Positions 53,710-62,411 of a stretch of DNA of 64,000 nt are shown one piece after another. The DNA is taken from positions 1 through 64,000 of the forward strand of contig NZ_JASHJC010000009.1 in the NCBI RefSeq assembly GCF_030733385.1, in the 5' to 3' direction. Under the pieces are notes generated by a model. It did not search any database, was not told the DNA's origin, and saw only the letters and a program-made list of their open reading frames with translations. Position numbers and translations under genes: made by a program. Source of the stretch: Roseovarius sp. MMSF_3359. Lineage in GTDB: Bacteria; Pseudomonadota; Alphaproteobacteria; Rhodobacterales; Rhodobacteraceae. Position 1 is the stretch's first letter, and each line of letters begins with the position of its first letter.

Positions 53710-55470
53710 ATGGCGCTGAGTGATATCGACCGGCACGACACCGATATCCTGATCCTCGGGACCGGGGGCGCGGGGCTTTTTGCGGCGCTCCATGCGCAAC
53801 AAAGTGCGCCCGAGGGGACGAAGATCACCATCGCGGTCAAGGGCCTCATCGGGAAATGCGGCTGCACCCGCATGGTGCAGGGCGGCTATAACGTGGCGCT
53901 CGGCGGCGGCGACACGGTCGAGCGGCACTTCATGGACACGATCAATGGAGGCAAATGGCTCCCAAATCAGGACATGGCCTGGCGGCTTTGCGAACAGGCG
54001 GTGGTGCGCATCCGCGAGCTGGAAAACGAGATCGGATGTTTCTTTGACCGCAACCCTGACGGGTCGCTGCATCAGAAGGCCTTTGCCGGGCAGACAGCGG
54101 ATCGGACAGTGCACAAGGGCGACCTGACCGGCATCGAGATCATCAACCGCCTGATGGAAAAGGTCCTGGCGAGCGGTGTCGAGAAACTGCAGGAGCATCG
54201 CGCCATCGGGTTGATCCCCACCCAAGACGGCAGCGCCCTTGCCGGGGTGCTGATGATCGACATGCGCAGCGGGCGTTTCCGGCTGGTCCGGGCCAAGACG
54301 GTCCTGATGGCCACGGGCGGTGGCCCGACCATGTACAAGTATCACACGCCGTCGGGCGACAAGACGATGGATGGGCTTGCCATGGCCTTGCGCGCGGGCC
54401 TGCCCTTGCGTGACATGGAAATGGTGCAGTTTCACCCCACGGGCCTCTTGGCGGGGGATCACACGCGAATGACCGGCACGGTGCTCGAAGAAGGGCTGCG
54501 TGGCGCCGGGGGGCAGCTTATCAACCACGCGGGCCAGCGGTTCATGTTCGACTATGACGCTGAGGGCGAGCGCGCCACCCGCGACTTGGTCAGCCGCGGG
54601 ATCTATGCCGAGATGCGCAAGAACAACGACCCGGAGCAGGAGGGTGTGTTCATCTCGATGGGGCATCTGGGGCCGGAGAACGTGCGTCGTAAATTCAAGG
54701 GCATGGTCAAGCGTTGTGCCGATAGCGGTTTTGACCTGGCCGCGGGCAAGGTCGAGGTGGTGCCAACCGCGCATTACTTCATGGGCGGTGTTGTCGTGGA
54801 TGTGGACACCCGCACGGCGATGGAGGGACTTTACGTGGCGGGCGAGGATGCGGGCGGCGCGCATGGCTCGAACCGGCTGGGCGGCAATGGCGTGGCGAAT
54901 TCGACCGTCTATGGCGGGATTGCGGGGGATACGATGGGGGCCGATATTCGTACCATGCCGGGTCTGCGCGACCCGGATGAGGAGGTGCTTGCCGCCGAGT
55001 TGGAACGTGCGATCCATCCGCTCAGCCGTAAACCCGACCTGGTCCAACCCCTGCGCAAACGCCTGCAGGATCTGATGTGGGAGGATGTCGGCGTGATGCG
55101 GACCGAGGCGGGAATGAAACGCGGTCTTGAGGGGATTGCCGAAGTGTCTGCGGCGCTCATGGACGTGGGCGTCGCGGGCGATACCCTGGCCTTCAACCTG
55201 ACCTGGCATGACTGGCTGAACGTGCGCTCGCTTTGTGATATATCCGAGGTGATAACAAAGGCCGGGATCGCCCGCGAAAATTCCCGCGGAGCGCATTTCC
55301 GCGAGGATTTTCCGGATCCCGGCGCGATGGAAGACAGTGACTTCACCGTCGCCCGCCTCAAGGACAGCGCGGTGAATGTGACACGAGAGCCGGTCCAATT
55401 TACCATCGTGCGCCCGGGCGAGACGGTCTTGCCCGAAGGCGCACCCGAAACATTGGTGGCAGTGCCATGA
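53710..55470 (+). CDS. Succinate dehydrogenase/fumarate reductase-like flavoprotein with altered FAD site
   Basis: 586 aa. FAD-binding GTGGAGLFAA at 17-26. Catalytic positions kept: His242 (QFHPTGL), Arg291 (ATRDLVSR), His355 (HYFMGG) and Arg389 (GSNRLGG). The His that carries covalent FAD in SdhA/FrdA (the SHTVxAQGG motif) is Cys52 in GCTRMVQGGYNVAL, so FAD is probably non-covalent or differently attached. Chemistry on a four-carbon dicarboxylate or close analogue is expected; direction and substrate unknown. Overlaps the next small gene by 4 bp. Confidence 0.88.
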   Translation: MALSDIDRHDTDILILGTGGAGLFAALHAQQSAPEGTKITIAVKGLIGKCGCTRMVQGGYNVALGGGDTVERHFMDTINGGKWLPNQDMAWRLCEQAVVRIRELENEIGCFFDRNPDGSLHQKAFAGQTADRTVHKGDLTGIEIINRLMEKVLASGVEKLQEHRAIGLIPTQDGSALAGVLMIDMRSGRFRLVRAKTVLMATGGGPTMYKYHTPSGDKTMDGLAMALRAGLPLRDMEMVQFHPTGLLAGDHTRMTGTVLEEGLRGAGGQLINHAGQRFMFDYDAEGERATRDLVSRGIYAEMRKNNDPEQEGVFISMGHLGPENVRRKFKGMVKRCADSGFDLAAGKVEVVPTAHYFMGGVVVDVDTRTAMEGLYVAGEDAGGAHGSNRLGGNGVANSTVYGGIAGDTMGADIRTMPGLRDPDEEVLAAELERAIHPLSRKPDLVQPLRKRLQDLMWEDVGVMRTEAGMKRGLEGIAEVSAALMDVGVAGDTLAFNLTWHDWLNVRSLCDISEVITKAGIARENSRGAHFREDFPDPGAMEDSDFTVARLKDSAVNVTREPVQFTIVRPGETVLPEGAPETLVAVP

Positions 55471-55760
55471 AACTATATACATTCATTGTCGAAAGGGCGG
55501 GCGGTACGTATTGCTCGCAACATGCCGGTGAAGACTACGCCGATGCCGCGCACCGTTTTGTCGACTACGCCATGAGTTGTGAATATCTCAACATAGGTTC
55601 GCCGATCAGGGAGCGCCTGCTAGAAGATATGCTCAGTGCCGTTGCAATGGATGGGTTGGTTAACGCCTACAGTAGAAGTCACTTGGACGAGGCAGACGAG
55701 TCGTGGTTCATTACCATCGTTGAGACTGTTCCTTCGACAACAGACGGGAGCGCCGCATGA
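55467..55760 (+). CDS. Small conserved-context protein of unknown function
   Basis: 97 aa, acidic, soluble, no signal or motif recognised. MKLYTFIVERAGGTYCSQHAGEDYADAAHRFVDYAM reads like a two-segment alpha/beta domain (first 20 residues beta-rich). ATGA overlaps on both sides couple it to the flavoprotein and the hydratase alpha subunit. Composition is somewhat lower in GC than neighbours. It could be an assembly factor or simply a passenger gene. Confidence 0.65.
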   Translation: MKLYTFIVERAGGTYCSQHAGEDYADAAHRFVDYAMSCEYLNIGSPIRERLLEDMLSAVAMDGLVNAYSRSHLDEADESWFITIVETVPSTTDGSAA

Positions 55761-56713
55761 TCCCCACCGACCTTATCCAGAAAACCGCCGAGACCTTGAT
55801 GGACAAGGCGGCCATTGAAATCCCACAGGATTATCTTGACGGGCTGCAGGAGGCCGCGCGGACCGAGGATGGCGACTTGTCCTCGTTCGTGCTTAAGGCG
55901 ATGCTCGAGAATTACGAGGCCGCCAAGGAGGATCGTCGCGCCATGTGTGGCGACACGGGCGTGCCGCGTTGGTTCGTCAAAATGGGTAACGAGGCGCAGG
56001 TCGAAGGTGGCATGGTCGCGCTTGAGGCCGCCCTGCGCCGGGCCACGGCAAATGCCACCAATGGCGTGCCGCTTCGGCCCAACCGGGTACATCCGCTGTG
56101 GCGCACGGACCATGACAACAATGTCGGCATCGGCGCGCCGGAGATTGAATACGGTTTTGAGCCGGAAGGTGCATGGATTGACCTCATCACCGTGCATAAG
56201 GGCGGGCTTTTTGGCACCGATTACCGGATGCTTTTCCCCTCGGACGGCATTCAGGGGATCAAACGGTTCTATCTCGACAGCCTGATGGCGTTTGGCAAGC
56301 GCGGCCTCGCCTGCCAGCCCGCGATCATCGGCATTGGGCTGGGCGGTTCCAAGGATATCTGCATGACTTTGGGCAAGCGCGCCTCGACCCTGCGGGTGGT
56401 CGGTAGCCGCAATTCCGATCCGCGCATTGCCGAGATGGAGGACGAGTTCAAAGAGCTGGGCAATTCCATCGGCATGGGGGCGATGGGGTTTGTCGGCAAG
56501 AACATGGTGATCGATTGCAATATCGAGGTGGGGTATTGCCACACCGGCGGCATGCCGATGTCGGTTCATGCTTTCTGCCTGTCCTCGCGCCGCGCGGTGG
56601 CCCGCATCCATGCGGACGGGCGGGTTTTCTACCGTACAGACCCGGACTGGTTTACCGATTATCAACGCCGCGAAACGGTCGAGTGGGAACCCAAGAAGGA
56701 GGCGGCGGAATGA
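55757..56713 (+). CDS. Class I fumarase/tartrate dehydratase-like alpha subunit
   Basis: 318 aa. N-terminal catalytic module of [4Fe-4S] hydro-lyases. MCGDTGVPRWFVKMG is the first cluster-Cys motif (usually CQDTG). Other candidate ligands are Cys in GLGGSKDICMTLGKRAS and in GMPMSVHAFCLSSRRA. Normally adds water to fumarate or dehydrates tartrate. The motif variations indicate a divergent subgroup, so the substrate may be an analogue such as a methylated or substituted fumarate. Coupled by 4-bp overlaps on both sides. Confidence 0.85.
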   Translation: MIPTDLIQKTAETLMDKAAIEIPQDYLDGLQEAARTEDGDLSSFVLKAMLENYEAAKEDRRAMCGDTGVPRWFVKMGNEAQVEGGMVALEAALRRATANATNGVPLRPNRVHPLWRTDHDNNVGIGAPEIEYGFEPEGAWIDLITVHKGGLFGTDYRMLFPSDGIQGIKRFYLDSLMAFGKRGLACQPAIIGIGLGGSKDICMTLGKRASTLRVVGSRNSDPRIAEMEDEFKELGNSIGMGAMGFVGKNMVIDCNIEVGYCHTGGMPMSVHAFCLSSRRAVARIHADGRVFYRTDPDWFTDYQRRETVEWEPKKEAAE

Positions 56714-56931
56714 CGCCCGGATTGGATTGGCACTCCGCTGCGTTGGACGACGACACCGTGATTGATCGAGACTATCGAAACACGCAGAACGTGCGGCGCT
56801 ATTTCAGAAGCCGAATTGGGGAAGACTTTTCCATGAACAGGCCTTTCATGGCCTGGTTGAAGGAAAGCCAGGGCAAAACGCTTGGCACGGCTTGTCAGGT
56901 CTGGCGCGATATGAGGAATAAGCAGACATGA
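56710..56931 (+). CDS. DUF6434-like small protein between hydratase subunits
   Basis: 73 aa. The pattern W-H-S-A-x-L...RDYRNTQNVRRYFRSRIG...RPFMAWLKESQGKTLGTA matches a small domain I know as DUF6434 (sometimes joined to SAP domains; nucleic-acid binding suspected). Its ATG sits in the alpha-subunit stop and its stop overlaps the beta-subunit start. Why it splits the hydratase genes is unknown. Confidence 0.65.
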   Translation: MTPGLDWHSAALDDDTVIDRDYRNTQNVRRYFRSRIGEDFSMNRPFMAWLKESQGKTLGTACQVWRDMRNKQT

Positions 56932-57596
56932 CTGGTCCGCGCGAAGTCCGCCTGTCCACGACCCCCACGGACGACGCCATTGCCGATCTGCGGTTAGGCG
57001 ACGTCGTCTACCTTGATGGGCTGATGTACACGGCCCGCGAAGGCGTCTACATGCGGGCGCTCGAAGACAAGGCCAATATCCCAATGGAATTGCCCTCGCA
57101 ATCGGCGGCAAATTTCCATTGCTCGCCCGCCGCGCGGATCAACCCGGATGGCTCCTTCGACATGGGCGCGGTGACGGCCACGGCCTCGTTCCGCTTCGCC
57201 AAGTGGTTGCCGGAGTGGATGGCCAAGACCGGGGCGAAGCTGATCGTCGGCAAGGGCGGCATGACCTCGAAGGACTACAAGGAATATTTCGTCCCCAACG
57301 GCGCGGTCTACCTGTCCACGGTTGGCTATGGCACCGGTGCGCTTCTGGGGCGTGGCGTCGAAAGCGTCGAAGCGGTGCATTGGAACGAGGAACTGGGGCT
57401 TGCCCAGGCGATGTGGGTCATCAAATGCAACCGGATGGGGCCGTTTATCGTCGCCTCGGACATGAACGGTGACTGCCTCTTTGAACGCGAAAACGCCAAG
57501 ATCGCCGAGAATGTCACGCGGGTCTACGAAGGCACCAAACCTGCCGTTCTCAAACGCTATGGCGAAAGCGATGACCGCACCGACGAGGTGATCTGA
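56928..57596 (+). CDS. Class I fumarase/tartrate dehydratase-like beta subunit
   Basis: 222 aa. C-terminal swivel module of class I fumarases. LRLGDVVYLDGLMYTAREGVY near residue 25, then AARINPDGSFDMGAVTATAS; IVGKGGMTSKDYKEYFVPNG is the conserved substrate-anion loop. Works with the alpha subunit encoded two genes upstream. Last gene of the operon; it converges on the TauE/SafE permease gene with 16 bp between. Confidence 0.87.
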   Translation: MTGPREVRLSTTPTDDAIADLRLGDVVYLDGLMYTAREGVYMRALEDKANIPMELPSQSAANFHCSPAARINPDGSFDMGAVTATASFRFAKWLPEWMAKTGAKLIVGKGGMTSKDYKEYFVPNGAVYLSTVGYGTGALLGRGVESVEAVHWNEELGLAQAMWVIKCNRMGPFIVASDMNGDCLFERENAKIAENVTRVYEGTKPAVLKRYGESDDRTDEVI

Positions 57597-57612
57597 GCGG
57601 TGGGGTTGTACC

Positions 57613-58356
57613 CTAGGTGATCTCGCTCAGCATGATGCCGATCCCCATGAGCAGGGTCAGGAGGATCAAGAGCCGCCGGTAGGCGGTATCACTCAGCGAC
57701 CGGAAAACAGCGATCCCGACCTGGGCGGCGATGAGGCCCACCGGGATCGTCACCAGCAATGCGCTCAGCGCCGTGCGGTCATAAGCCCCTTTGAAGAACA
57801 AAAGACAGATCGTCGTGCAGAGAATGGTGACGTTATAGGGCTGCAGGACGGCGCGGGTTTCGGCCTTGGTCCAGGGGCGGATCGAAAGCCACATCGAAGG
57901 GATCGCACCGGACACCGCCGCCGCCCCGCCAAAGACACCGCCCACGAAGCCGAACATCCCGTCGGCCCATGGCGTTCGGCGGGAAAAGGCGGGCAGGGCC
58001 GTGCGAAATCCGAAATAGGCGCCATAGATGACAAGCAATGTGGCGATGGCGATCCGCAAGGTCCCGGCGTCGATAACGTCCAGAAGCCTGAGCCCGATGG
58101 GCACGCCGATGAGGCCGGGCAGGAGAAACCGCAGCAATCGCGCCGGCTGCGCCAGAATCTCAGACCGGACGATCCAGAGGCCTTGCAGCCCTGCCAAAAC
58201 GGACATCAGCGCGACGATGGCCACGGCGCGGATAGGGTCGAGAACCACGAGGTAGAACCCGAGCGCAAAGAGCGCCGTGCCGGTCCCGGTCAACCCGTTG
58301 ATGAACCCACCAGCCGCCGCGCCCAGCATGAGGAACAGGATGGTTTCCGTGGTCAT
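57613..58356 (-). CDS. TauE/SafE-family permease
   Basis: 247 aa, about eight transmembrane helices. Repeat motifs GGFINGLTGTGTALFALGF near the N-terminus and GFVGGVFGGAAAVSGAIPSM mid-protein. Transports sulfite, sulfonates or carboxylates. Overlaps the LysR gene by ATGA, so it is probably regulated by it. Adjacent but opposite to the hydratase operon; a shared substrate is possible but unproven. Confidence 0.86.
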   Translation of the reverse strand: MTTETILFLMLGAAAGGFINGLTGTGTALFALGFYLVVLDPIRAVAIVALMSVLAGLQGLWIVRSEILAQPARLLRFLLPGLIGVPIGLRLLDVIDAGTLRIAIATLLVIYGAYFGFRTALPAFSRRTPWADGMFGFVGGVFGGAAAVSGAIPSMWLSIRPWTKAETRAVLQPYNVTILCTTICLLFFKGAYDRTALSALLVTIPVGLIAAQVGIAVFRSLSDTAYRRLLILLTLLMGIGIMLSEIT

Positions 58357-59255
58357 GCGCTGGTGCTTCGCGTCTTGGGTTGTGCCTCTTCGATGACGCC
58401 TGAAAGCGCATCAAAGAGCGCGTCGATCGCCTGGGTTTTCACGGTGTTGCCCGGATAGGCGAGGCCGAGTGTCCGCATCGGCGCGTCCTCCCCGAGGCTG
58501 AGGCGTTTGACCTGCGGGCCGCTAAGGGGCTTTACCGCAAGGTCGGGCACGATGGAGACGCCGAGATTTTCATGCACCATACTGGCTATGGCTTCGGGGC
58601 TGTCGAGTTCCATCGTCTCGGCAACCGCGATGCGATTTGACAGGATCCAGTTGTCGATCAGCGTCCCGACCACCGCGCTTCGGTTGAAGCGGATAAAGGG
58701 CCGCTTGCGCAGAAGCTCGATCGGATCATCACCGGGCTCTTCGATGGCGGCGATCAGTTGCATCGGTTCCGTGACCAGCTCGCGAAATACAAGGCCGGGT
58801 GGCATCAGATGCGGTTTCGTCACGGTGGCCGCGTCAAGGGTGCCGCGCTCCAGATCCGCCAGCAGGGTGCTGGTCAGGCCGGGACGGATATGCAATCCCA
58901 TCTGCGGGAAGCGCGATTTGAGGACGGCCATGGCCTGCGGCATCAACCCGGTCAGGGTCGTGCGCAAGGCGCCCAGCGTGACGATCCCGCCCAGCCCGCC
59001 ATCGGCCAGCACCGACGGCACGAGGTTATCGTAATCCGCGATCAGCTTGCGGGCCTTGGCGACGATTTCATGGGCAATCGGCGTCAGTTCCGGCGTGCGC
59101 GTGCTGCGGTCGAAAAGGGCGATGCCGAGATCAGCCTCAAGCGTCTGCATCTGCTGGCTGACGGCCGCGTGGGTGACATGCACGACCTCGGCAGCGGCGC
59201 TGAACGTCCTGGCATCCGCGATCGCGACCAATGTGCGCAGCAGTCGAATTGTCAC
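58353..59255 (-). CDS. LysR-family transcriptional regulator
   Basis: 300 aa. N-terminal winged helix-turn-helix (FSAAAEVVHVTHAAVSQQMQ, residues 18-37, then EADLGIALFDRSTR), and a periplasmic-binding-like effector domain (about 90-290). GTG start at 59255. Probably controls the co-transcribed permease gene, and perhaps the nearby dehydrogenase-hydratase operon. Effector unknown. Confidence 0.9.
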   Translation of the reverse strand: MTIRLLRTLVAIADARTFSAAAEVVHVTHAAVSQQMQTLEADLGIALFDRSTRTPELTPIAHEIVAKARKLIADYDNLVPSVLADGGLGGIVTLGALRTTLTGLMPQAMAVLKSRFPQMGLHIRPGLTSTLLADLERGTLDAATVTKPHLMPPGLVFRELVTEPMQLIAAIEEPGDDPIELLRKRPFIRFNRSAVVGTLIDNWILSNRIAVAETMELDSPEAIASMVHENLGVSIVPDLAVKPLSGPQVKRLSLGEDAPMRTLGLAYPGNTVKTQAIDALFDALSGVIEEAQPKTRSTSA

Positions 59256-59456
59256 GAAACAGCCCCGGTATCTAAAGGTAGTCTTTCAGATGATTAGGGG
59301 ATTCGTGTCAGAATGTCAGCCTGGCTTTCCGTTCATGAGGTGAATGTCCATCTAGACGTCACCTCGATGCGCGGGGGTTCAGCCGGGGAGCTGGCCTTGG
59401 CCACGGCCTCTAAGCCTTGATCGAGCGTTGGTATGCCGTTGTCGCGCCCCGGGTTA

Positions 59457-59487
59457 GTGCGCTCCGGCCACCGAAGCAGGAGCGCAC
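59457..59487 (-). terminator. Stem-loop after the ABC receptor gene
   Basis: Perfect 9-bp stem GTGCGCTCC (59457-59465) / GGAGCGCAC (59479-59487), loop of 13, beginning 7 bp past the receptor stop. No T tract follows, so it may be a stability hairpin or a Rho-associated end. The remaining 200 bp down to the LysR start hold its promoter; nothing else is recognised there. Confidence 0.5.
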
Positions 59488-59493
59488 CGTGAC

Positions 59494-60768
59494 TCAGAAG
59501 GATTGCGTGGTGTAATCCACCTCGTCCGGGTAGAGCGTGTCTTCGATTGACGTGGTGTGCACCTTGACGAGCTTTCCGCCTTCGACCCGGCTGATGTATT
59601 GGTGGCCGAAGACCTGGTGGGTCTTGCCATTGAACACCTTGGCGCCCTGCGGATGCGCCTGGCTCTCGGGCATGTCGCTCATCGCCTCGACCGCTTCGAT
59701 CAGCTTGGCACGATCGCCTGGCCCCTCATAACCGGCGGCCTCCATCCCGGCCTTGATGACGTGCAGGGTTTCCCAGCATCCGAACATATGGGCATAGGTG
59801 GAGACATCCGTCGGATCGCTGATCGACGCGCCGTTGTCATCGACGCCCACGGCGGCACGGTAGAACTTGTCATGCTCGCTCTGGTCCGCCTGCGCATTGC
59901 GCGGGTTCCCTTCCCAGAAATACGTACCTTCGAGGAATTCCAGGCCAGGGCTTGAGATGTCGACAGCTTCGAGGCTGTCGATGAAGCCGAACATTTCGGG
60001 CCGCGAGGGGCCGAAGAATTCACCCAACTCCTTCACGAAGGTCAGAACCGCAGGGCCAACCATGACGTGGTAAAGCACCTCGGTCTCACGCGGGATCTTG
60101 GGGAAATACTTAGTAAAGGAGGTCTCGGTCGGCGGGATGGCGATATGTTCGAGCACCTCGCCGCCTTGCGCCTCGATCGCTGCGGTAAAGAAATCGCGGT
60201 GGTCATGGCCAAAGGCGAAATCCGGGAATACCATCGTGACCTTCTTGCCCAGGTTTTCCGCCACGTAGGGCGCCATCGCCTGCACCTGGCTTTTCACGTC
60301 GGTGATGCCGGGTTGCAGCGTGTAACGGTTGAGCATCCCCGACGCCACGTGATGGCCTTCGGAGACCACGAAATAGGGCAGTTTCAACTCCCCCGCGCGG
60401 GGGGATGAGCCGATGACCACATGGGAAAAGAGGGTGCCAAAGCCCACGTCGCAGCCGTGCTGGTTGGCGAATTTCTCGACCACTTCCGCGCCGCGCTTGG
60501 GGTCTGTGCCATCATCCTCGGCCACGATCTCGACCATGCGGCCATTGATGCCGCCGCCCTCGTTGATGAGCTTGACCGCCGCCTCGGTGGTGCGCCCGTA
60601 CCAGCGGCCATAGGCCGCGCCGATGCCGGTGCGGTGAACCTGGAACCCGATCTTGATCGGCTCGGACGTCGCCGCGTTGGTATAGCGCGCCCACATCGGC
60701 AGGCTGGCCGCGCCAACACCGGCGGCAATGGTCTTGAGCGCCGCGCGGCGGCTGGTGGATTTGGTCAT
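59494..60768 (-). CDS. Liv-type ABC transporter periplasmic receptor (orphan)
   Basis: 424 aa. Tat signal (STSRRAALKTIAAG) and type I periplasmic fold of the branched-chain amino acid/amide receptor family: IKIGFQVHRTGIGAAYG, INEGGGINGRMVEIVAEDDG, VTMVFPDFAFGHDHRDFF. The binding pocket differs enough that amides, urea or aromatic acids are as likely as Leu/Ile/Val. TGAGGAC precedes ATG 60768. No permease or ATPase genes follow; 50 kb away is a livHMGF set that lacks a receptor. Confidence 0.86.
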   Translation of the reverse strand: MTKSTSRRAALKTIAAGVGAASLPMWARYTNAATSEPIKIGFQVHRTGIGAAYGRWYGRTTEAAVKLINEGGGINGRMVEIVAEDDGTDPKRGAEVVEKFANQHGCDVGFGTLFSHVVIGSSPRAGELKLPYFVVSEGHHVASGMLNRYTLQPGITDVKSQVQAMAPYVAENLGKKVTMVFPDFAFGHDHRDFFTAAIEAQGGEVLEHIAIPPTETSFTKYFPKIPRETEVLYHVMVGPAVLTFVKELGEFFGPSRPEMFGFIDSLEAVDISSPGLEFLEGTYFWEGNPRNAQADQSEHDKFYRAAVGVDDNGASISDPTDVSTYAHMFGCWETLHVIKAGMEAAGYEGPGDRAKLIEAVEAMSDMPESQAHPQGAKVFNGKTHQVFGHQYISRVEGGKLVKVHTTSIEDTLYPDEVDYTTQSF

Positions 60769-60866
60769 GTCCTCAGTCTCCCATGTCTGAGCGGTGGGGC
60801 GCTGGACGCCCCGAAATAGGGTTAACATTGCGAATTGGGGCGGTGATTGTCCAGCAAAAACAGGTG

Positions 60867-62246
60867 TCAAAGGCCGCGGGGTGACGCCAGGAGCCAGAGG
60901 CCGAAGAACGTGTAGGCCACCATGAAGAGGGCCAGCGGCGCCTGTGATAGCGTGGCGCGGCGGGTGCTGCCGAAGGCGTGCAAAGCCAGGGCATGGGCCA
61001 GCAGAATGGCGATCACATGGCCGATGACAACCGCTCCCGCCTGCGTCAGCCAGATGGCCCGCACCGTCGCTTGCGTGTTGAAAAAACCGGTCGTGACATA
61101 GAATTGCCCCAGGCCCAGTAAATCATCGCCCCGCGCGAGCGGGTCGGTCGCGGCCTTGAGCGCATATTGGCTGTCGACCATGAGGCTGGTCAGGTAATGG
61201 GCCAGGTGATAGCCCAGTGCGATCGGCAGGATCGACGGGGCAAAGAGGCGGAAGGCGGGGCCGAGGTCAAGATCGGCCCGGGCGATGCGCAACCCAAGCC
61301 AGATCGAGACGCCATAGGCCGTGATCAGCGCGGCATTGGCGGCTAGCAGGCCAAGGATTGTCTGCGTTATGACGGCGCTGCGGCCGGGAAATTCGAGCGG
61401 GTTGATGCCCAGGACGCTGAACCACCAGAAGGTCTCGTTCAGGCCATCAAAACTGCCGGTGCCAAGCAGGATAAGGATGAACACCGCCAAACCCATGGGT
61501 ACATGGGGCCGGGCCATGATCTTCCACCCGGGCAGTCCGATGGCGAATTGACGGCCGCGTCGGCCCAGCAGGCTCACCCGCGCGTAGCTGCGCATCAGGA
61601 TGGTCAGCGCCTCGCCGCGCAGAAGCCAGCGCGGGCCGAAAAGGAGGATGCCGAACATCGTCGCGTACCAATATCCGCCCGCGAACAGGGCCAGCCGCGC
61701 GGGATCGGCGGGGGCCGGATCGGCCAGCAGGAGAACGGCGAAGGCCAGGAAGATGACGATGCCGGGAAGGAAACCCAGGCGGCGGGGATACCGAAAGAGG
61801 GCGCGCAGACCGGTCAGGCGCGTCAGGAGCGCCGCCGGCCCCGTCCATGGGTTGGTCCATCGCCAGTGGTTGCCGATCACTCCCTGCAACACGACCAGCG
61901 CGATCCACCAGACGGTCCAGACGACGAGCGGCAGCAGGTTGGCCAGCGGATCGCGCGGGCCGCTGAGGCCAAGCCAGATCAGACCGGCCAGCAGGACGGC
62001 CGCGAGCGTGCTTGTGACATGGTGCAACGGCATGGGCGCGCGCCGCCAAAGCGAAACCGGGTGAAACACGCCCTGTGCCAGCCGGGCGGGCATCATCGCC
62101 AGCAGGATGACCGTCAGCGCCACGCTGGCCACGCCCGCGGTGATATAGACATCCGTCGGCAGAAGCAGCACGAACCCCTGCTCCGATGCGTGGGCCAGTG
62201 CCATGCCCGGCAGCAGAAGTATGACGATCAGAAGAATTCGGCGCAT
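60867..62246 (-). CDS. Multipass membrane protein of unknown function
   Basis: 459 aa. Signal peptide (LLPGMALAHA, cleavage near residue 19) then about 11 hydrophobic segments. Trp-rich loops (GNHWRWTNPWTGP; NETFWWFSVLGINPLEFPG) and paired His (LGYHLAHYL; the end of helix 2 MPLHHVTS) hint at metal or haem binding, but I recognise no family. Same strand as the ABC receptor with 98 bp between, so possibly co-transcribed. GGGGGACC before the ATG. Confidence 0.7.
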   Translation of the reverse strand: MRRILLIVILLLPGMALAHASEQGFVLLLPTDVYITAGVASVALTVILLAMMPARLAQGVFHPVSLWRRAPMPLHHVTSTLAAVLLAGLIWLGLSGPRDPLANLLPLVVWTVWWIALVVLQGVIGNHWRWTNPWTGPAALLTRLTGLRALFRYPRRLGFLPGIVIFLAFAVLLLADPAPADPARLALFAGGYWYATMFGILLFGPRWLLRGEALTILMRSYARVSLLGRRGRQFAIGLPGWKIMARPHVPMGLAVFILILLGTGSFDGLNETFWWFSVLGINPLEFPGRSAVITQTILGLLAANAALITAYGVSIWLGLRIARADLDLGPAFRLFAPSILPIALGYHLAHYLTSLMVDSQYALKAATDPLARGDDLLGLGQFYVTTGFFNTQATVRAIWLTQAGAVVIGHVIAILLAHALALHAFGSTRRATLSQAPLALFMVAYTFFGLWLLASPRGL

Positions 62247-62360
62247 CGGTCCCCCGTTTCGCGGCCGAGAGTAGCGGTATCCCGGGCGGGTTAAAGGGGC
62301 AATTGCGGATTGTGCGCATCCTGCGATCCGGGCGGCGCATGCGGAGGGGGCAAAACATGA

Positions 62361-62390
62361 AAAAGGGCCGGTGCGACAAACACCGGCCCT
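62361..62390 (-). terminator. Rho-independent terminator of the AGCS symporter gene
   Basis: On the minus strand AGGGCCGGTG-N7-CACCGGCCCT runs into TTTTT (AAAA at 62361-62364 on plus). Ten-bp perfect stem, about 25 bp past the symporter stop. The remainder of the gap to 62246 is the membrane-protein promoter region, with nothing distinct. Confidence 0.9.
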
Positions 62391-62411
62391 CTCTTTGCAC
62401 GTAAACTAAGA

